DNA of 64,000 bases. Source: an uncultured Desulfobacter sp. (GTDB taxonomy: Bacteria; Desulfobacterota; Desulfobacteria; Desulfobacterales; Desulfobacteraceae). This document shows, in pieces, positions 8,224 to 17,990 of this stretch (positions are counted from its first letter, which is position 1; each line of letters begins with the position of its first letter). The position numbers and the translations under genes are program-made. Location: positions 1,292,501-1,356,500 of the forward strand of contig NZ_OY762614.1 of NCBI RefSeq assembly GCF_963666145.1. The letters run 5' to 3'. Under the pieces are notes generated by a model. The model was given only the letters and a program-made list of their open reading frames with translations, was not told where the DNA came from and searched no databases.

Positions 8224-10134
8224 ATGACTTGTCAATACTACACCACACCCATTTACTATGTGAATGCCAAACCCCATCTGGGCCATGCATATACCTCCAT
8301 TGCGGCTGATGTTGCCACCCGTTTTAAAAAGATGGAAGGCGTTGACACCTATTTTTTAACCGGGACGGATGAACACGGCGATAAAATCGTTCAGGCTGCG
8401 GAAAAGGAAAACACCACGCCCAAAGCCTACGCAGATAAGATCAGCAAATTATTTCAGGATGTTCTGCCCCTGCTCAACATAGGAAACGACCACTTTATCC
8501 GGACAACCGACCCCGAGCATATTAAGGTGGTCAAATCCGTTTTGTCCACGATTTATGACAAAGGGGACATCTATTTTTCAAGCTACGAGGGAATTTACTG
8601 TTTCGGGTGTGAACGATTCTACCAGGAGCGCGAACTTGTGGACGGCAAGTGCCCGGATCACGGGACCGTGCCTGAAACTATCAAGGAATCCAACTATTTT
8701 TTTAAAATGAGCAAGTACCAGGAGTGGCTCATTGAACACATCGAAACCCACCCGGACTTTATCCGGCCCGAACAATATAGAAAGGAAATTCTCTCCTTTC
8801 TTAAGGAGCCCCTGGAAGACCTGTGCATCTCCCGGCCCAAATCCCGGCTGACCTGGGGAATCACCCTGCCCTTTGACGAAAATTATGTCACCTATGTATG
8901 GTTTGACGCCCTGGTCAACTACATCACGGCCCTGGGCTATCCTGATGGCGAAATGTTCAAGAAATTCTGGCCCACCACCCGGCATTTTGTGGCCAAGGAC
9001 ATTATCAAACCCCATGGCATTTATTGGCCCATCATGCTCAAGGCAGCGGGTATCGAGACATACAACGGACTGAACGTCCATGGTTTCTGGAATGTTCAGG
9101 GCTCTAAAATGTCAAAAAGTATCGGCAATGTCACGGACCCTGTGGAGGTAACAGGGGAATACGGTGTGGATGCGTTCAGATATTTTCTGATGAGCGAGAT
9201 GGTATTTGGCCTGGACGCCAATTTCACCGAAGATATTATTGTGGCACGTATCAATTCAGACCTGGCCAACGACCTGGGCAACCTGTTCTCCCGGGTACTC
9301 TCCATGAACTTAAAATATTTCAAAGGCACCATCCAGGGGCGGGCTGCGGATTCCGCCGGCGGCCTGAGCCTTGAGCCGGAATCAGCCACCGTATTTGACG
9401 CGTACACAAAGGCCATGGAAGCGTGTCAGTTTAACAAAGCCCTTTCAAGCGTCTGGGAACTTGTGTCCGCCATGAATAAATACATTGTTACCAATGAACC
9501 CTGGGCCCTGGCCAAAGATCCGGCACGCGCAGATGAGCTTGGTACGGTGTTGTACGAACTGTTAGAGGGAATTCGCTTTGTGGCTGGCCTGATCTGGCCG
9601 GTTATGCCCGAAACCAGCAGTAAAATTTTTGCAGCCCTTGGTATCAAAGTGCCTGAAAGCGGATTTTTTACCCTGGATGCCATCCGGCCCTGGGGCCAGA
9701 TCTCCCAGGGAATTACCCTGGCAAAACCCGAGATTCTTTTTCCCCGGGTGGACGTTGAAAAAAAAGAGGCAGCCCCGCCTGCCCCGAAACCGCTCAAGCC
9801 GGCATTAAAAGACGAAATCACCATTGATGATTTTGCCAAAATAGACCTGAGAGCCGGCACAATTGAGTCTGCCGAGCGGATTGAGCAATCGGACAAACTG
9901 ATCAAACTTCAAGTAAACCTGGGCACCCAGACCCGTCAGATTGTGGCAGGTATCGGCAAATCCTACACGCCAGAAGAGTTGGTGGGCAAAGAGGTCATTG
10001 TCGTGGCAAATCTGAAACCCGTAAAACTGATGGGTGAGTTATCCGAAGGCATGGTGCTTGCAGGAAGTATAAAGAAAGACCTCGTGCTGTCCGGGTTTAA
10101 CGGCAGTCCCAAACCCGGTTGTCCAGTGAAATAA
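8224..10134 (+). CDS. metG: Methionyl-tRNA synthetase
   Basis: 636 residues. HLGH (HIGH motif) at about residue 20, the cysteine-bearing insert CFGCERFYQ with a later C-x2-H pair near 127-146, KMSKS at about 297-301, and a C-terminal EMAPII-type tRNA-binding domain (DDFAKIDLRAG to the end, about 538-636) that serves as dimerisation and tRNA-binding module. All catalytic signatures are intact, unlike the CysRS-like domain at 731-3007. It starts 13 bases after ricT in the same operon. Confidence 0.95.
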   Translation: MTCQYYTTPIYYVNAKPHLGHAYTSIAADVATRFKKMEGVDTYFLTGTDEHGDKIVQAAEKENTTPKAYADKISKLFQDVLPLLNIGNDHFIRTTDPEHIKVVKSVLSTIYDKGDIYFSSYEGIYCFGCERFYQERELVDGKCPDHGTVPETIKESNYFFKMSKYQEWLIEHIETHPDFIRPEQYRKEILSFLKEPLEDLCISRPKSRLTWGITLPFDENYVTYVWFDALVNYITALGYPDGEMFKKFWPTTRHFVAKDIIKPHGIYWPIMLKAAGIETYNGLNVHGFWNVQGSKMSKSIGNVTDPVEVTGEYGVDAFRYFLMSEMVFGLDANFTEDIIVARINSDLANDLGNLFSRVLSMNLKYFKGTIQGRAADSAGGLSLEPESATVFDAYTKAMEACQFNKALSSVWELVSAMNKYIVTNEPWALAKDPARADELGTVLYELLEGIRFVAGLIWPVMPETSSKIFAALGIKVPESGFFTLDAIRPWGQISQGITLAKPEILFPRVDVEKKEAAPPAPKPLKPALKDEITIDDFAKIDLRAGTIESAERIEQSDKLIKLQVNLGTQTRQIVAGIGKSYTPEELVGKEVIVVANLKPVKLMGELSEGMVLAGSIKKDLVLSGFNGSPKPGCPVK

Positions 10135-10159
10135 AATAGTGTTTATTTGAGATAGGCTC

Positions 10160-11527
10160 TTGGATTCCATAAAAACAGAACAGTCCTGGCGAGAATTTCA
10201 GGAAAGCTATAACCGGCAAAAAAAGAAACTGTCCATGGCGGACCGCATACGCAAAATTGCAGTTTTACTCTGCCTTGGGGCGGTTGTCTGCGCATTGATC
10301 TGGGTTGGGGCGTACGCCGTCTACAAGGCGGGTCACCAATTGTTCGCCCCAAAACCGGATCTGGTGGCCAGAGAACCTGCCGCCCCACCCGAGAGCCTCC
10401 TCAAACGATCGGAAGTCAAAGCCCTGGTCCAGAATATTGATATTCTAAATGCTGACACGGACCGATTCTTTGCGGACGGGCCGTCCTGGACATACACCAT
10501 CCACACCCAACTGGACACCCGCCTACAGAATGACGTGATCGGGACGCTGAACCATTTGAAGACCCTGGACAAGGGAAAACCGGAACTCATCGCAATAATA
10601 GCCATGGATGGCAGCACAGGATTCATAAAAGCCATGGCCGGATTTGATCCGAGCAAGCCGGACACCAACCCATGCACATCAGCCAATTATCCTGCTGCCA
10701 GTCTTTTTAAAATCGTCACCGCATCCGCTGCCGTGGAAAATTTAAACTACACGGCCAACACCCCGTTGTATTTCAATGGCGGGAAATACACCCTTTACAA
10801 ACAACAATTAACAAACAATAACACAAGATATACGACCCGTGTGACCCTGGAATCAGCCTTTGCAGAATCCATAAATCCAGTGTTCGGCAAATTAGGACAG
10901 CTGGCCCTGGGCCAAAATGTGCTCGACAATTTTGCCGAAAAATATGGTTTCAACCAAAGCCCGGATACCGATTTTAAATTTTCTGTCCCACATTTTTCAA
11001 CAACAGACAGTGACTACCATATGGCGGAACTTGGGTGCGGGTTTAATCGGGACACCCTGATTTCACCGGTATTTGCAGTAACTATGGTATCGGCAATCGT
11101 GAACAAGGGCCAGTGCCTGGTACCCCGCTTAGTTGATCGAATAACCAATTCTGATGAAGACGAGATTTACAAAAGCACCAAAGAGATATATAAAACACCG
11201 ATCAGCGCCAAAACAGCCGCCACCATGAAAAGGCTCATGAAAAAGACCGTATCAAGCGGAACAGCAAGAAAATTGTTCCGGGGCTATTCCCGGGACAACG
11301 TGTTATCACACCTTTTGATCGGTGGTAAAACCGGGTCCCTGTCAAACCGCACACATACAATCAAATACGACTGGTTCACAGGATTCGGCCAACATAAAAC
11401 GACAAAAAAGACATTGATTGTGGCAGTCGTCGTGGGTCACGGTAAATACATCGGGACCCGGGCATGCACCCACGCAAAAAACATGCTGAGAACCTATTTC
11501 AGCACCCCTGAAACAAATAGAAGTTAA
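10160..11527 (+). CDS. Penicillin-binding transpeptidase domain protein
   Basis: 455 residues with a TTG start and a single membrane anchor (about 32-54), then a short linker and a transpeptidase domain. The three active-site motifs are present: SLFK near residue 179, SIN near 235 and KTG near 391. There is no glycosyltransferase domain, so it is class B-like or a carboxypeptidase/transpeptidase of peptidoglycan maturation in the periplasm. It is shorter than PBP2 or PBP3 and lacks a clear dimerisation domain; the specific role is unknown. It follows metG after 25 bases. Confidence 0.8.
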   Translation: MDSIKTEQSWREFQESYNRQKKKLSMADRIRKIAVLLCLGAVVCALIWVGAYAVYKAGHQLFAPKPDLVAREPAAPPESLLKRSEVKALVQNIDILNADTDRFFADGPSWTYTIHTQLDTRLQNDVIGTLNHLKTLDKGKPELIAIIAMDGSTGFIKAMAGFDPSKPDTNPCTSANYPAASLFKIVTASAAVENLNYTANTPLYFNGGKYTLYKQQLTNNNTRYTTRVTLESAFAESINPVFGKLGQLALGQNVLDNFAEKYGFNQSPDTDFKFSVPHFSTTDSDYHMAELGCGFNRDTLISPVFAVTMVSAIVNKGQCLVPRLVDRITNSDEDEIYKSTKEIYKTPISAKTAATMKRLMKKTVSSGTARKLFRGYSRDNVLSHLLIGGKTGSLSNRTHTIKYDWFTGFGQHKTTKKTLIVAVVVGHGKYIGTRACTHAKNMLRTYFSTPETNRS

Positions 11528-11680
11528 CTAACTGAAACTTCAGCTGTTCCGGAGCAACAGCCATTGACCGACCTGGTCAATCAACACATAGGTTCAACCC
11601 GCAACGAAACATAATATTAAAAGAATACGTTTCTATACCTTTCATGCAAAAATTTCCGGAACGAATAACGGAGGAGACAG

Positions 11681-14600
11681 ATGAGACGGCAAGGCAATCT
11701 TTCAATCCAGATTTTTGATTATCTGAAGCGCATCGCAAAGATCAATGTAAACATAGGCAAACCTTTGTCATCGGTAAAGGAGAACACCTTACTCTTTTTG
11801 CCTGACACCGGCTGCACCCTGAATTGCGGAATCTGTGCCCTTGTGGCGTTTAAAGGGCCTGCCTGTGAAGATGATCTGGCCGCCCTGACCCAAGGCATTA
11901 AAACCCTGTCACAAAATCGCCTTGCCCAGTATTCCAAAAACGCAACCCTGATGGTGTCGACGGATTACCTGGGCGGTAAAGAATTTTTATCCACCCTGTT
12001 TGACCATGCCCAGAATCTTAAACAGGAAACGATGTTTGCATCCCTGTTTGATAACCAGGGAAAAACCCGCCAATTATCCGGCATTGCCCAGGATATCGAC
12101 GATATTCTTACCGATGAGATCCAAAATTTCAAAGCGGCCACGGCGGGCCTGTCCACACCCGAGGTTGAGATTGCCGCAGATTACCTTGACCAGCTCAAAG
12201 ATATTCTCTGGTGTCTGAAAAAGGAAATCATTGATAATATTGAAGCCATTAAACAGCTGGCGCCGGGTATAGACAAACAAAACAATGCCGACGGAATAGC
12301 GCTTTTTAAACGGATCAATGCCGTACTCAACAGCCTTGACCGACTTGAGGTCAGGGGACGCGATTCAGCCGGCATTTCAGTGCTGTGCACCCTGGATGAA
12401 CCCCAATTTTCAAAGTACAAAAACCTACTTGAAAAAAAAGGACTGGCCGATGATCTGGAAAACAGATGCAACCGGCAGATTCTGTCAAACAACACCATCT
12501 CCATCAATAAAGTCAACAATCCAGGCGATTTGAACCGTATCACCATCTGTTTTGTATACAAATTTGCCGCCGAGATAGGCGCCCTTGGCGACAACATCGC
12601 CTTTATCAGGACCCAGATAAAAAAAGACCCCATGCTCCAGACACTTGCTGCATTTGAGATATCAGCATCATCGGTATCGGCCCATACAAGATGGGCATCC
12701 ATCGGTGATATCACCGAGGCCAACTGCCATCCCTTGGACAATGCCCCCACAGATGCCGGTGTGCCTCGAAGCGGCATCATCCATGTCTGCCTTAACGGAG
12801 ACATTGACAACTACCTGGAACTGAAAACCGAATACGAGGCCCGGTACGATAAGATTCCCCCCCAGATCACCACGGACACCAAACTGATTCCCCTGCAGAT
12901 CGAACACCACCTGAAGACGGGCGCGCCCATTGAAGAGGCCTTCCGCCTGGCGGTCAATGAATTTGAGGGTTCCCATGCCATTTCCATGCACACGGACCTT
13001 GCCCCGGGCAAATTGTTTCTGGCCCAGAAAGGCAGCGGGCAGGCCATTTTTGTGGGCCTTGCCCCGGACCACTACATTGCGGCATCGGAATTATACGGCG
13101 TGGTGGAGGAGACCCGCCACTACATTAAACTCAACGGCGAAGACAAGGGACAGATTGTAATCCTTGACCAGGAGGGTCCCGGCGGCATTGAAGGGATTCG
13201 CTCCTTTTACTACGACAAGCACCCCATCACCCTGACCCCGGAGGATCTGCTCACAAGCCAGATCACCTCCAGGGACATTGACCGCCAGGGGTATAACCAC
13301 TATTTTCTCAAAGAGATCTCCGAAGCCCCGCTCTCGGTTGAAAAAACACTGGAGAACAAATTTAAGCAGAATCCGGGATCAGGCCTGTTTAATGTCAATC
13401 TGAGCAGGACCATTATTCCCACGGGCTTAGAAGAAGATTTACGATCCGGAAAAATAAAGAATATATATTTCATCGGCCAGGGCACAGCCGGCATTGCCGC
13501 CCAGGGGTGTGCCGATCTTCTCACCCATTACCTGGGGGCGAAGTGCATGAACATTCGTGCCCAGAAAGCCTCGGAGCTTTCCGGGTTCAGCATGGGGTGC
13601 GATGTTGAAAACACCAGATCCATGGAAAACACCTTGGTGGTGGCCATCAGCCAGTCCGGCACCACCACGGATACCAACCGGACCGTGGACATGGTTCGGG
13701 CCCACGGTGCCAGGAGTCTTGCCATTGTCAACCGCCGGGATTCGGATTTGACCTTCAAGGTGGACGGGGTATTGTATACCAGTTCAGGCAGGGACATAGA
13801 GATGTCCGTGGCCTCCACCAAGGCCTTTTATTCCCAGATCATGGCCGGGGCCGTGCTCGGTCTGCACCTGGCCGCCCTGCTCAATGCCAGAAGTGAGGAA
13901 TACATCAGCGATCAAATCCACCGGTTGATGGAACTGCCCGACAAAATGAGAACGATTCTTGACATGCGTGGAGAGATCAAGGCATGTGCGGACAAACTGG
14001 CCATTTCCAAAACGTATTGGGCCACGGTTGGGTCCGGAGCCAATAAAACATCAGCGGACGAAATCAGGATCAAACTGTCAGAACTGTGCTACAAAACCAT
14101 CTCCTCGGATTTTGTTGAAGACAAAAAACATATTGATTTGTCCAGCGAGCCGTTGATCATTGTCTGTGCCGCCGGCACCAGGGAAAGCGTACTTGGGGAC
14201 ATTATCAAGGATACCGCCATCTTCCATGCCCACAAAGCCTGCCCCATCGTGATTACCACCCAGGGTGAGGACCGCTTTGACCTATACGCCAAAGCCGTTT
14301 TTAAAATCCCCGAGATCCAGGAACATTTTGCCCCGGTTCTCAACACCTTGGTCGGCCATATCTGGGGGTACTATGCCGCCCTTGCCATCAATGACAAATC
14401 GAAATTTCTCTATGACGCCAGGCTGAAAATAGAAAACATCATCGAAGAGTTCAGAGGCATGGGCCATGATGACTACGAGGTGCTTTTGGAAAACAAATTC
14501 GCGGAAACCGTGGCGGAATTCTACAACCAGTTTTCCCTAAAAAGACGCCAGGGGGAATTTCCCAGTGCCATCGGCCTGAATACAGTTTCCAACATCACCC

Positions 14601-15394
14601 TGCTGCTCAAATACCTGTCCGGCAGACTGCCGGTATCGGATTTTGAAATGGACTTCGGTGTCAAGGGCACCCCGTCCAATATGCTATCCACCTTTTTCAC
14701 AACCATGAACCAGGCCATCAATATCATGGCCCGGCCTGTGGATGCCATCAAGCACCAGGCCAAAACAGTTACCGTGGGGACCAGCCGAATCAGTGAAACC
14801 TTTGAAGGTCTGATTTTTGATGTGCTGGCCGAACATGACATTCAAATTCCCTTGATTACCAACACCAATGTCCTGGTCCTTAAAAATCTGCAGGAGATCA
14901 TAGCAGAAGTGAGAGGTGCGCTGCTCTACCGCATCACCGGGCTAAGCCTTTTGGGAAAAGTCACGCCGGATACACGCATTGATGTGGAGTCCAAAACAGG
15001 CATTCTGGCCGAAGAATCCTCCAGGGTGGAAACGGATCACCGCCTCAAGGGCACCAAAAACATCATTGTCCGGGAGGGCAACGTATACATCGGCAAGGGC
15101 CGCAAAGACAACAGAAGCATTCTTGTGATCCCGGTGCTGTCATCTTCGCCGACATCGCCCAACATCATTGAATTCCTCTTATCTTTAAACATATCCTTTA
15201 AATCCACGGATGAGGTGTCACTGCTGAAAAAAATCAAGGCTCTGGGCGGAAAATACACCCGGCTCAAGGACTGGATACTTGAAAGTAAAAATGTGACATG
15301 GGATGATAAATACCTCAATCTTGTGGACATTGAGACCCTGTTCGGTGCCACGGCGGAACAGGCTGTGGAGGCGATTGTTGAAAAATTAGAGTAG
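11681..15394 (+). CDS. Oversized GlmS-like protein (glutamine amidotransferase + SIS domains)
   Basis: 1237 residues, twice the size of GlmS (about 610). The class II amidotransferase nucleophile motif (CGICALVAF) is at C49, so a 48-residue propeptide would have to be removed, as in GltB or PurF; usual GlmS starts directly at MCGI. A helical insertion of about 150 residues separates it from RGRDSAG and a further one precedes HTRWASIGD near 333. Two SIS sugar-isomerase domains follow (ISQSGTT near 655; the second from about 776), then roughly 250 unfamiliar C-terminal residues. GGAGGA precedes the ATG. Probably makes an amino-sugar phosphate from glutamine, but the insertions may mean another sugar or regulation. 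Confidence 0.8.
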   Translation: MRRQGNLSIQIFDYLKRIAKINVNIGKPLSSVKENTLLFLPDTGCTLNCGICALVAFKGPACEDDLAALTQGIKTLSQNRLAQYSKNATLMVSTDYLGGKEFLSTLFDHAQNLKQETMFASLFDNQGKTRQLSGIAQDIDDILTDEIQNFKAATAGLSTPEVEIAADYLDQLKDILWCLKKEIIDNIEAIKQLAPGIDKQNNADGIALFKRINAVLNSLDRLEVRGRDSAGISVLCTLDEPQFSKYKNLLEKKGLADDLENRCNRQILSNNTISINKVNNPGDLNRITICFVYKFAAEIGALGDNIAFIRTQIKKDPMLQTLAAFEISASSVSAHTRWASIGDITEANCHPLDNAPTDAGVPRSGIIHVCLNGDIDNYLELKTEYEARYDKIPPQITTDTKLIPLQIEHHLKTGAPIEEAFRLAVNEFEGSHAISMHTDLAPGKLFLAQKGSGQAIFVGLAPDHYIAASELYGVVEETRHYIKLNGEDKGQIVILDQEGPGGIEGIRSFYYDKHPITLTPEDLLTSQITSRDIDRQGYNHYFLKEISEAPLSVEKTLENKFKQNPGSGLFNVNLSRTIIPTGLEEDLRSGKIKNIYFIGQGTAGIAAQGCADLLTHYLGAKCMNIRAQKASELSGFSMGCDVENTRSMENTLVVAISQSGTTTDTNRTVDMVRAHGARSLAIVNRRDSDLTFKVDGVLYTSSGRDIEMSVASTKAFYSQIMAGAVLGLHLAALLNARSEEYISDQIHRLMELPDKMRTILDMRGEIKACADKLAISKTYWATVGSGANKTSADEIRIKLSELCYKTISSDFVEDKKHIDLSSEPLIIVCAAGTRESVLGDIIKDTAIFHAHKACPIVITTQGEDRFDLYAKAVFKIPEIQEHFAPVLNTLVGHIWGYYAALAINDKSKFLYDARLKIENIIEEFRGMGHDDYEVLLENKFAETVAEFYNQFSLKRRQGEFPSAIGLNTVSNITLLLKYLSGRLPVSDFEMDFGVKGTPSNMLSTFFTTMNQAINIMARPVDAIKHQAKTVTVGTSRISETFEGLIFDVLAEHDIQIPLITNTNVLVLKNLQEIIAEVRGALLYRITGLSLLGKVTPDTRIDVESKTGILAEESSRVETDHRLKGTKNIIVREGNVYIGKGRKDNRSILVIPVLSSSPTSPNIIEFLLSLNISFKSTDEVSLLKKIKALGGKYTRLKDWILESKNVTWDDKYLNLVDIETLFGATAEQAVEAIVEKLE

Positions 15395-15418
15395 TATTCT
15401 GTTTTAAATAACTAAAAC

Positions 15419-16186
15419 TTACGCCCTGGCCAAAACCAGGGCAGAGATACCCGCAGCCCCGGCCTTCAAAAGAGCCTTGGCTGCCGCATCACATGTGGCC
15501 CCAGTTGTAAACACATCATCCACCAAGAGGATGTGTTTACCTTTGATACACTCAGGTTTCGGGCAGGCAAAGGCCTGGGTCAGATTCTTTTTCCGGGCTT
15601 TAGGGTCCAGACCCGTCTGACTGATCGTTGCCCGGATCCGGACGAGGTTCTTGATATCAACTTGCCATGGTGCCGGACAATTACAGGATGCCCTGTAGAG
15701 CCGGGGAAAATTTCGAACAAGAAAATAGGATTGATTGAAACCACGTTTTTTAGCCTTTGAGTGATGGAGCGGAATGGGTACAATTAAATCACACCGCTCC
15801 ATATCAAAATGAGTGGCAAAGGCCTGGAACAGGTGATGTTCAAAGGGACGGGCAAGATTGAGCTTTGACTGGTATTTAAATAATCCCAGGGCCTTTTGGA
15901 TCACTCCTTCATACATAAAAGCCGCCCGGACACTATCCATGGCCATGGGGGCTTCAAGGCAGGTGCCGCACAAATGATCGGGCCCAGATTCAAAACAACG
16001 GCCGCAACCGGGACAAAAGGGATGGTCAAATACCGGCAGCGCAGGTCCCAGGCATGTGTGACAAAAGCAGTCGTTCAACGGGTCATCTGTGGGATTTTTA
16101 ATATACGTTCCGCAGCCCAGGCATTTATCCGGAAAGACCAATGCGCTCATTCCGGCCACGGCGGATCTGGCCAGTTTTTTAATCAT
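15419..16186 (-). CDS. comF: ComF-family phosphoribosyltransferase-like protein
   Basis: 255 residues: an N-terminal double zinc ribbon (C-x2-C pairs in CLGCG, CHTC, CPGCG, CGTC) and a C-terminal phosphoribosyltransferase fold with the PRPP loop VDDVFTTGAT. In transformable bacteria ComF helps import single-stranded DNA; in others it is simply conserved. It is the last gene of the minus-strand run; its ATG shares one base with the rlmB stop. It meets the GlmS-like gene tail to tail. Confidence 0.88.
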   Translation of the reverse strand: MIKKLARSAVAGMSALVFPDKCLGCGTYIKNPTDDPLNDCFCHTCLGPALPVFDHPFCPGCGRCFESGPDHLCGTCLEAPMAMDSVRAAFMYEGVIQKALGLFKYQSKLNLARPFEHHLFQAFATHFDMERCDLIVPIPLHHSKAKKRGFNQSYFLVRNFPRLYRASCNCPAPWQVDIKNLVRIRATISQTGLDPKARKKNLTQAFACPKPECIKGKHILLVDDVFTTGATCDAAAKALLKAGAAGISALVLARA

Positions 16187-17013
16187 CAGGCATTGAGGCC
16201 AAGGCGCTGACGGCGTGCCTCAAACATGGCAATACCGCCTGCCACAGATGCATTCAGGGAGGTAATACGGGTTTGCATGGGAATGGACAAAATAAAATCA
16301 CAGGCCTTTCTTACACCGGGCCGCAAGCCGGTATGCTCGCCCCCCACCACAAGTGCCAGATTACCTGTAAGGTCCGCCTCATAAAGGCCCTTATCCCCCC
16401 CCGCATCCAGACCGGACACCCAGGCGCCATATTGTTTAAGGTCACGGATCACAGCCGAGAGATTGGTTGCTAAAAAGATGGGGGCATGCTCCATGGCCCC
16501 GGCGGAACTGCGGGAAACCCCGGCAGACGGCAGGGCACAGCGATCTTTGGGCATCACGATGTAATCCACGTCGGCACACAGGGCGGTTCGAATCAAGGCA
16601 CCGGTATTCTGGGGATCTTCAATGCTTTCCAGAATCAAAAGAAAAAACGGATCCGTGCGGACTTCTATCTGCTGGAACAATGCAGATACGGATTGAACCG
16701 GAAAAGAGGAGACCCGGGCCGCAATACCCTGGTGACGGCCCAAGCCGGCCAACCGGTCCAGTTCCTCACCGGAAATATTTTGAACTGTTACCTGTTTTTT
16801 TTCGGCCAGATCAATCACCGCCTGAACCCGTTGATCAGACCGATGTTCATAGACCATAATGGATTCAAATTGACGACGGTCGGCTTTCAAGGCTTCAAAT
16901 ACCGAGTGATATCCGTAAAGGATCTCTTTATCCCCGGGATTTCTATTTTCCTGGTTTCGTCCCTGGCCCCGGGGGGTGCGTCTTCGCGCCTTGGGCCCTG
17001 GTTTGCCGGCCAT
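16186..17013 (-). CDS. rlmB: TrmH/SpoU-family 23S rRNA (guanosine-2'-O)-methyltransferase RlmB
   Basis: 275 residues. A basic N-terminal tail is followed by the small substrate-binding domain (ILYGYHSVFEAL) and the SPOUT knot: motif 1 NTGALIRTA near residue 138, motif 2 GGEHTGLRPG near 221, motif 3 SLNASVAGGIAMFE near 250. It methylates the ribose of G2251 in 23S rRNA in E. coli; the same target is inferred. Start overlaps the gmk stop (ATGA-type), stop overlaps comF. Confidence 0.87.
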   Translation of the reverse strand: MAGKPGPKARRRTPRGQGRNQENRNPGDKEILYGYHSVFEALKADRRQFESIMVYEHRSDQRVQAVIDLAEKKQVTVQNISGEELDRLAGLGRHQGIAARVSSFPVQSVSALFQQIEVRTDPFFLLILESIEDPQNTGALIRTALCADVDYIVMPKDRCALPSAGVSRSSAGAMEHAPIFLATNLSAVIRDLKQYGAWVSGLDAGGDKGLYEADLTGNLALVVGGEHTGLRPGVRKACDFILSIPMQTRITSLNASVAGGIAMFEARRQRLGLNA

Positions 17014-17573
17014 CAGTTCGCCGTCTCCTGTTCAACAATGCCGACAAGCTCAGCCACCGCCTCATCCAGAACATCATTGACCACCACATGGTTGTAAAAA
17101 GATTTCTGGGCAATTTCGCCTTTTGCATTCTCCAGGCGTGTGCGGATCACCTCTTCGGTATCGGTTCTCCTGCCCCGTAGGCGCTGTTCAAGCACATCCA
17201 AAGACGGCGCCATGATAAATATGGAAGTACAATCCAGACCAAAATCCATAATCTGCCGACCGCCCTGGACATCAATATCCAATAAAACACTTTGACCCGC
17301 AGCAAGCCGTTCTTTAACAAAAGCAGCCGAAGTGCCGTAGCAATTCCCATGAACCTGCGCCCACTCCAGCATCTGACCCGATTCCACCATCTCCATGAAC
17401 CGGTCCTTATCCGTAAAAAAATAATCTTTTCCGTGAACCTCCCCCTGCCGGGGATCCCGGGTGGTGTGGGAGATGGAATATACCAGGTCCGGAAACCGCT
17501 TTAAAAGTTGTGTCACAAGGGTTGTCTTGCCGGCACCCGAGGGTGCCGACACAATAAAAAGTTTTGCCGCCAT
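17013..17573 (-). CDS. gmk: Guanylate kinase
   Basis: 186 residues, slightly short for the family (about 200). P-loop SAPSGAGKTT at 9-18, GMP-binding SHTTRDPRQGEVHGKDY at about 38-54, lid arginines in RLRGRRTD. Converts GMP to GDP with ATP. It sits 7 bases after the remA-like gene, the widespread yicC-remA-gmk order. Confidence 0.94.
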   Translation of the reverse strand: MAAKLFIVSAPSGAGKTTLVTQLLKRFPDLVYSISHTTRDPRQGEVHGKDYFFTDKDRFMEMVESGQMLEWAQVHGNCYGTSAAFVKERLAAGQSVLLDIDVQGGRQIMDFGLDCTSIFIMAPSLDVLEQRLRGRRTDTEEVIRTRLENAKGEIAQKSFYNHVVVNDVLDEAVAELVGIVEQETAN

Positions 17574-17580
17574 GTCCTAA

Positions 17581-17853
17581 TTATTCCTCCTGAAGTTCCC
17601 CTGGATTTTGAATTAACGCCTCAAAGCGTGCAGACACCGTTTCAGCCTGAATGGCGGACAGAATCACGTGGTTGGAGTCCGTCACGATGATGGCCCGGGT
17701 TTTTCTGCCATGGGTCACATCAATGAGGCGCCGGTCTTCCCGGGCCTCATCCTTGACCCGCTTCATGGGCGACGAATTCGGGGACAAAATCGCCACCACC
17801 CGGTCTGCCACCACAGTATTACCAAATCCAATGCCTAAAAGTGCCTGTTCCAT
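17581..17853 (-). CDS. RemA-like DUF370 family protein
   Basis: 90 residues matching the DUF370 (RemA/YlzA) family: LGIGFGNTVVADRVVAI at the start and HGRKTRAIIVTDSNHV in the middle. In Bacillus RemA is a DNA-binding activator of biofilm genes; in Proteobacteria the role is unknown and the gene travels with yicC and gmk, as here. The 137 bases before it, after yicC, hold no other gene. Confidence 0.87.
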   Translation of the reverse strand: MEQALLGIGFGNTVVADRVVAILSPNSSPMKRVKDEAREDRRLIDVTHGRKTRAIIVTDSNHVILSAIQAETVSARFEALIQNPGELQEE

Positions 17854-17990
17854 AATTTTCCTTTTTTTATGATAATTTTTTCGGCAGCAGATATGCTTTT
17901 TTTAAAAGAAAGCGTGTGTAAGCAATAAATATGTTTAAATTTCGCTATGGGCTGAACGTTGTATGAGTATACCAAGCCAGCCCATGGCGG

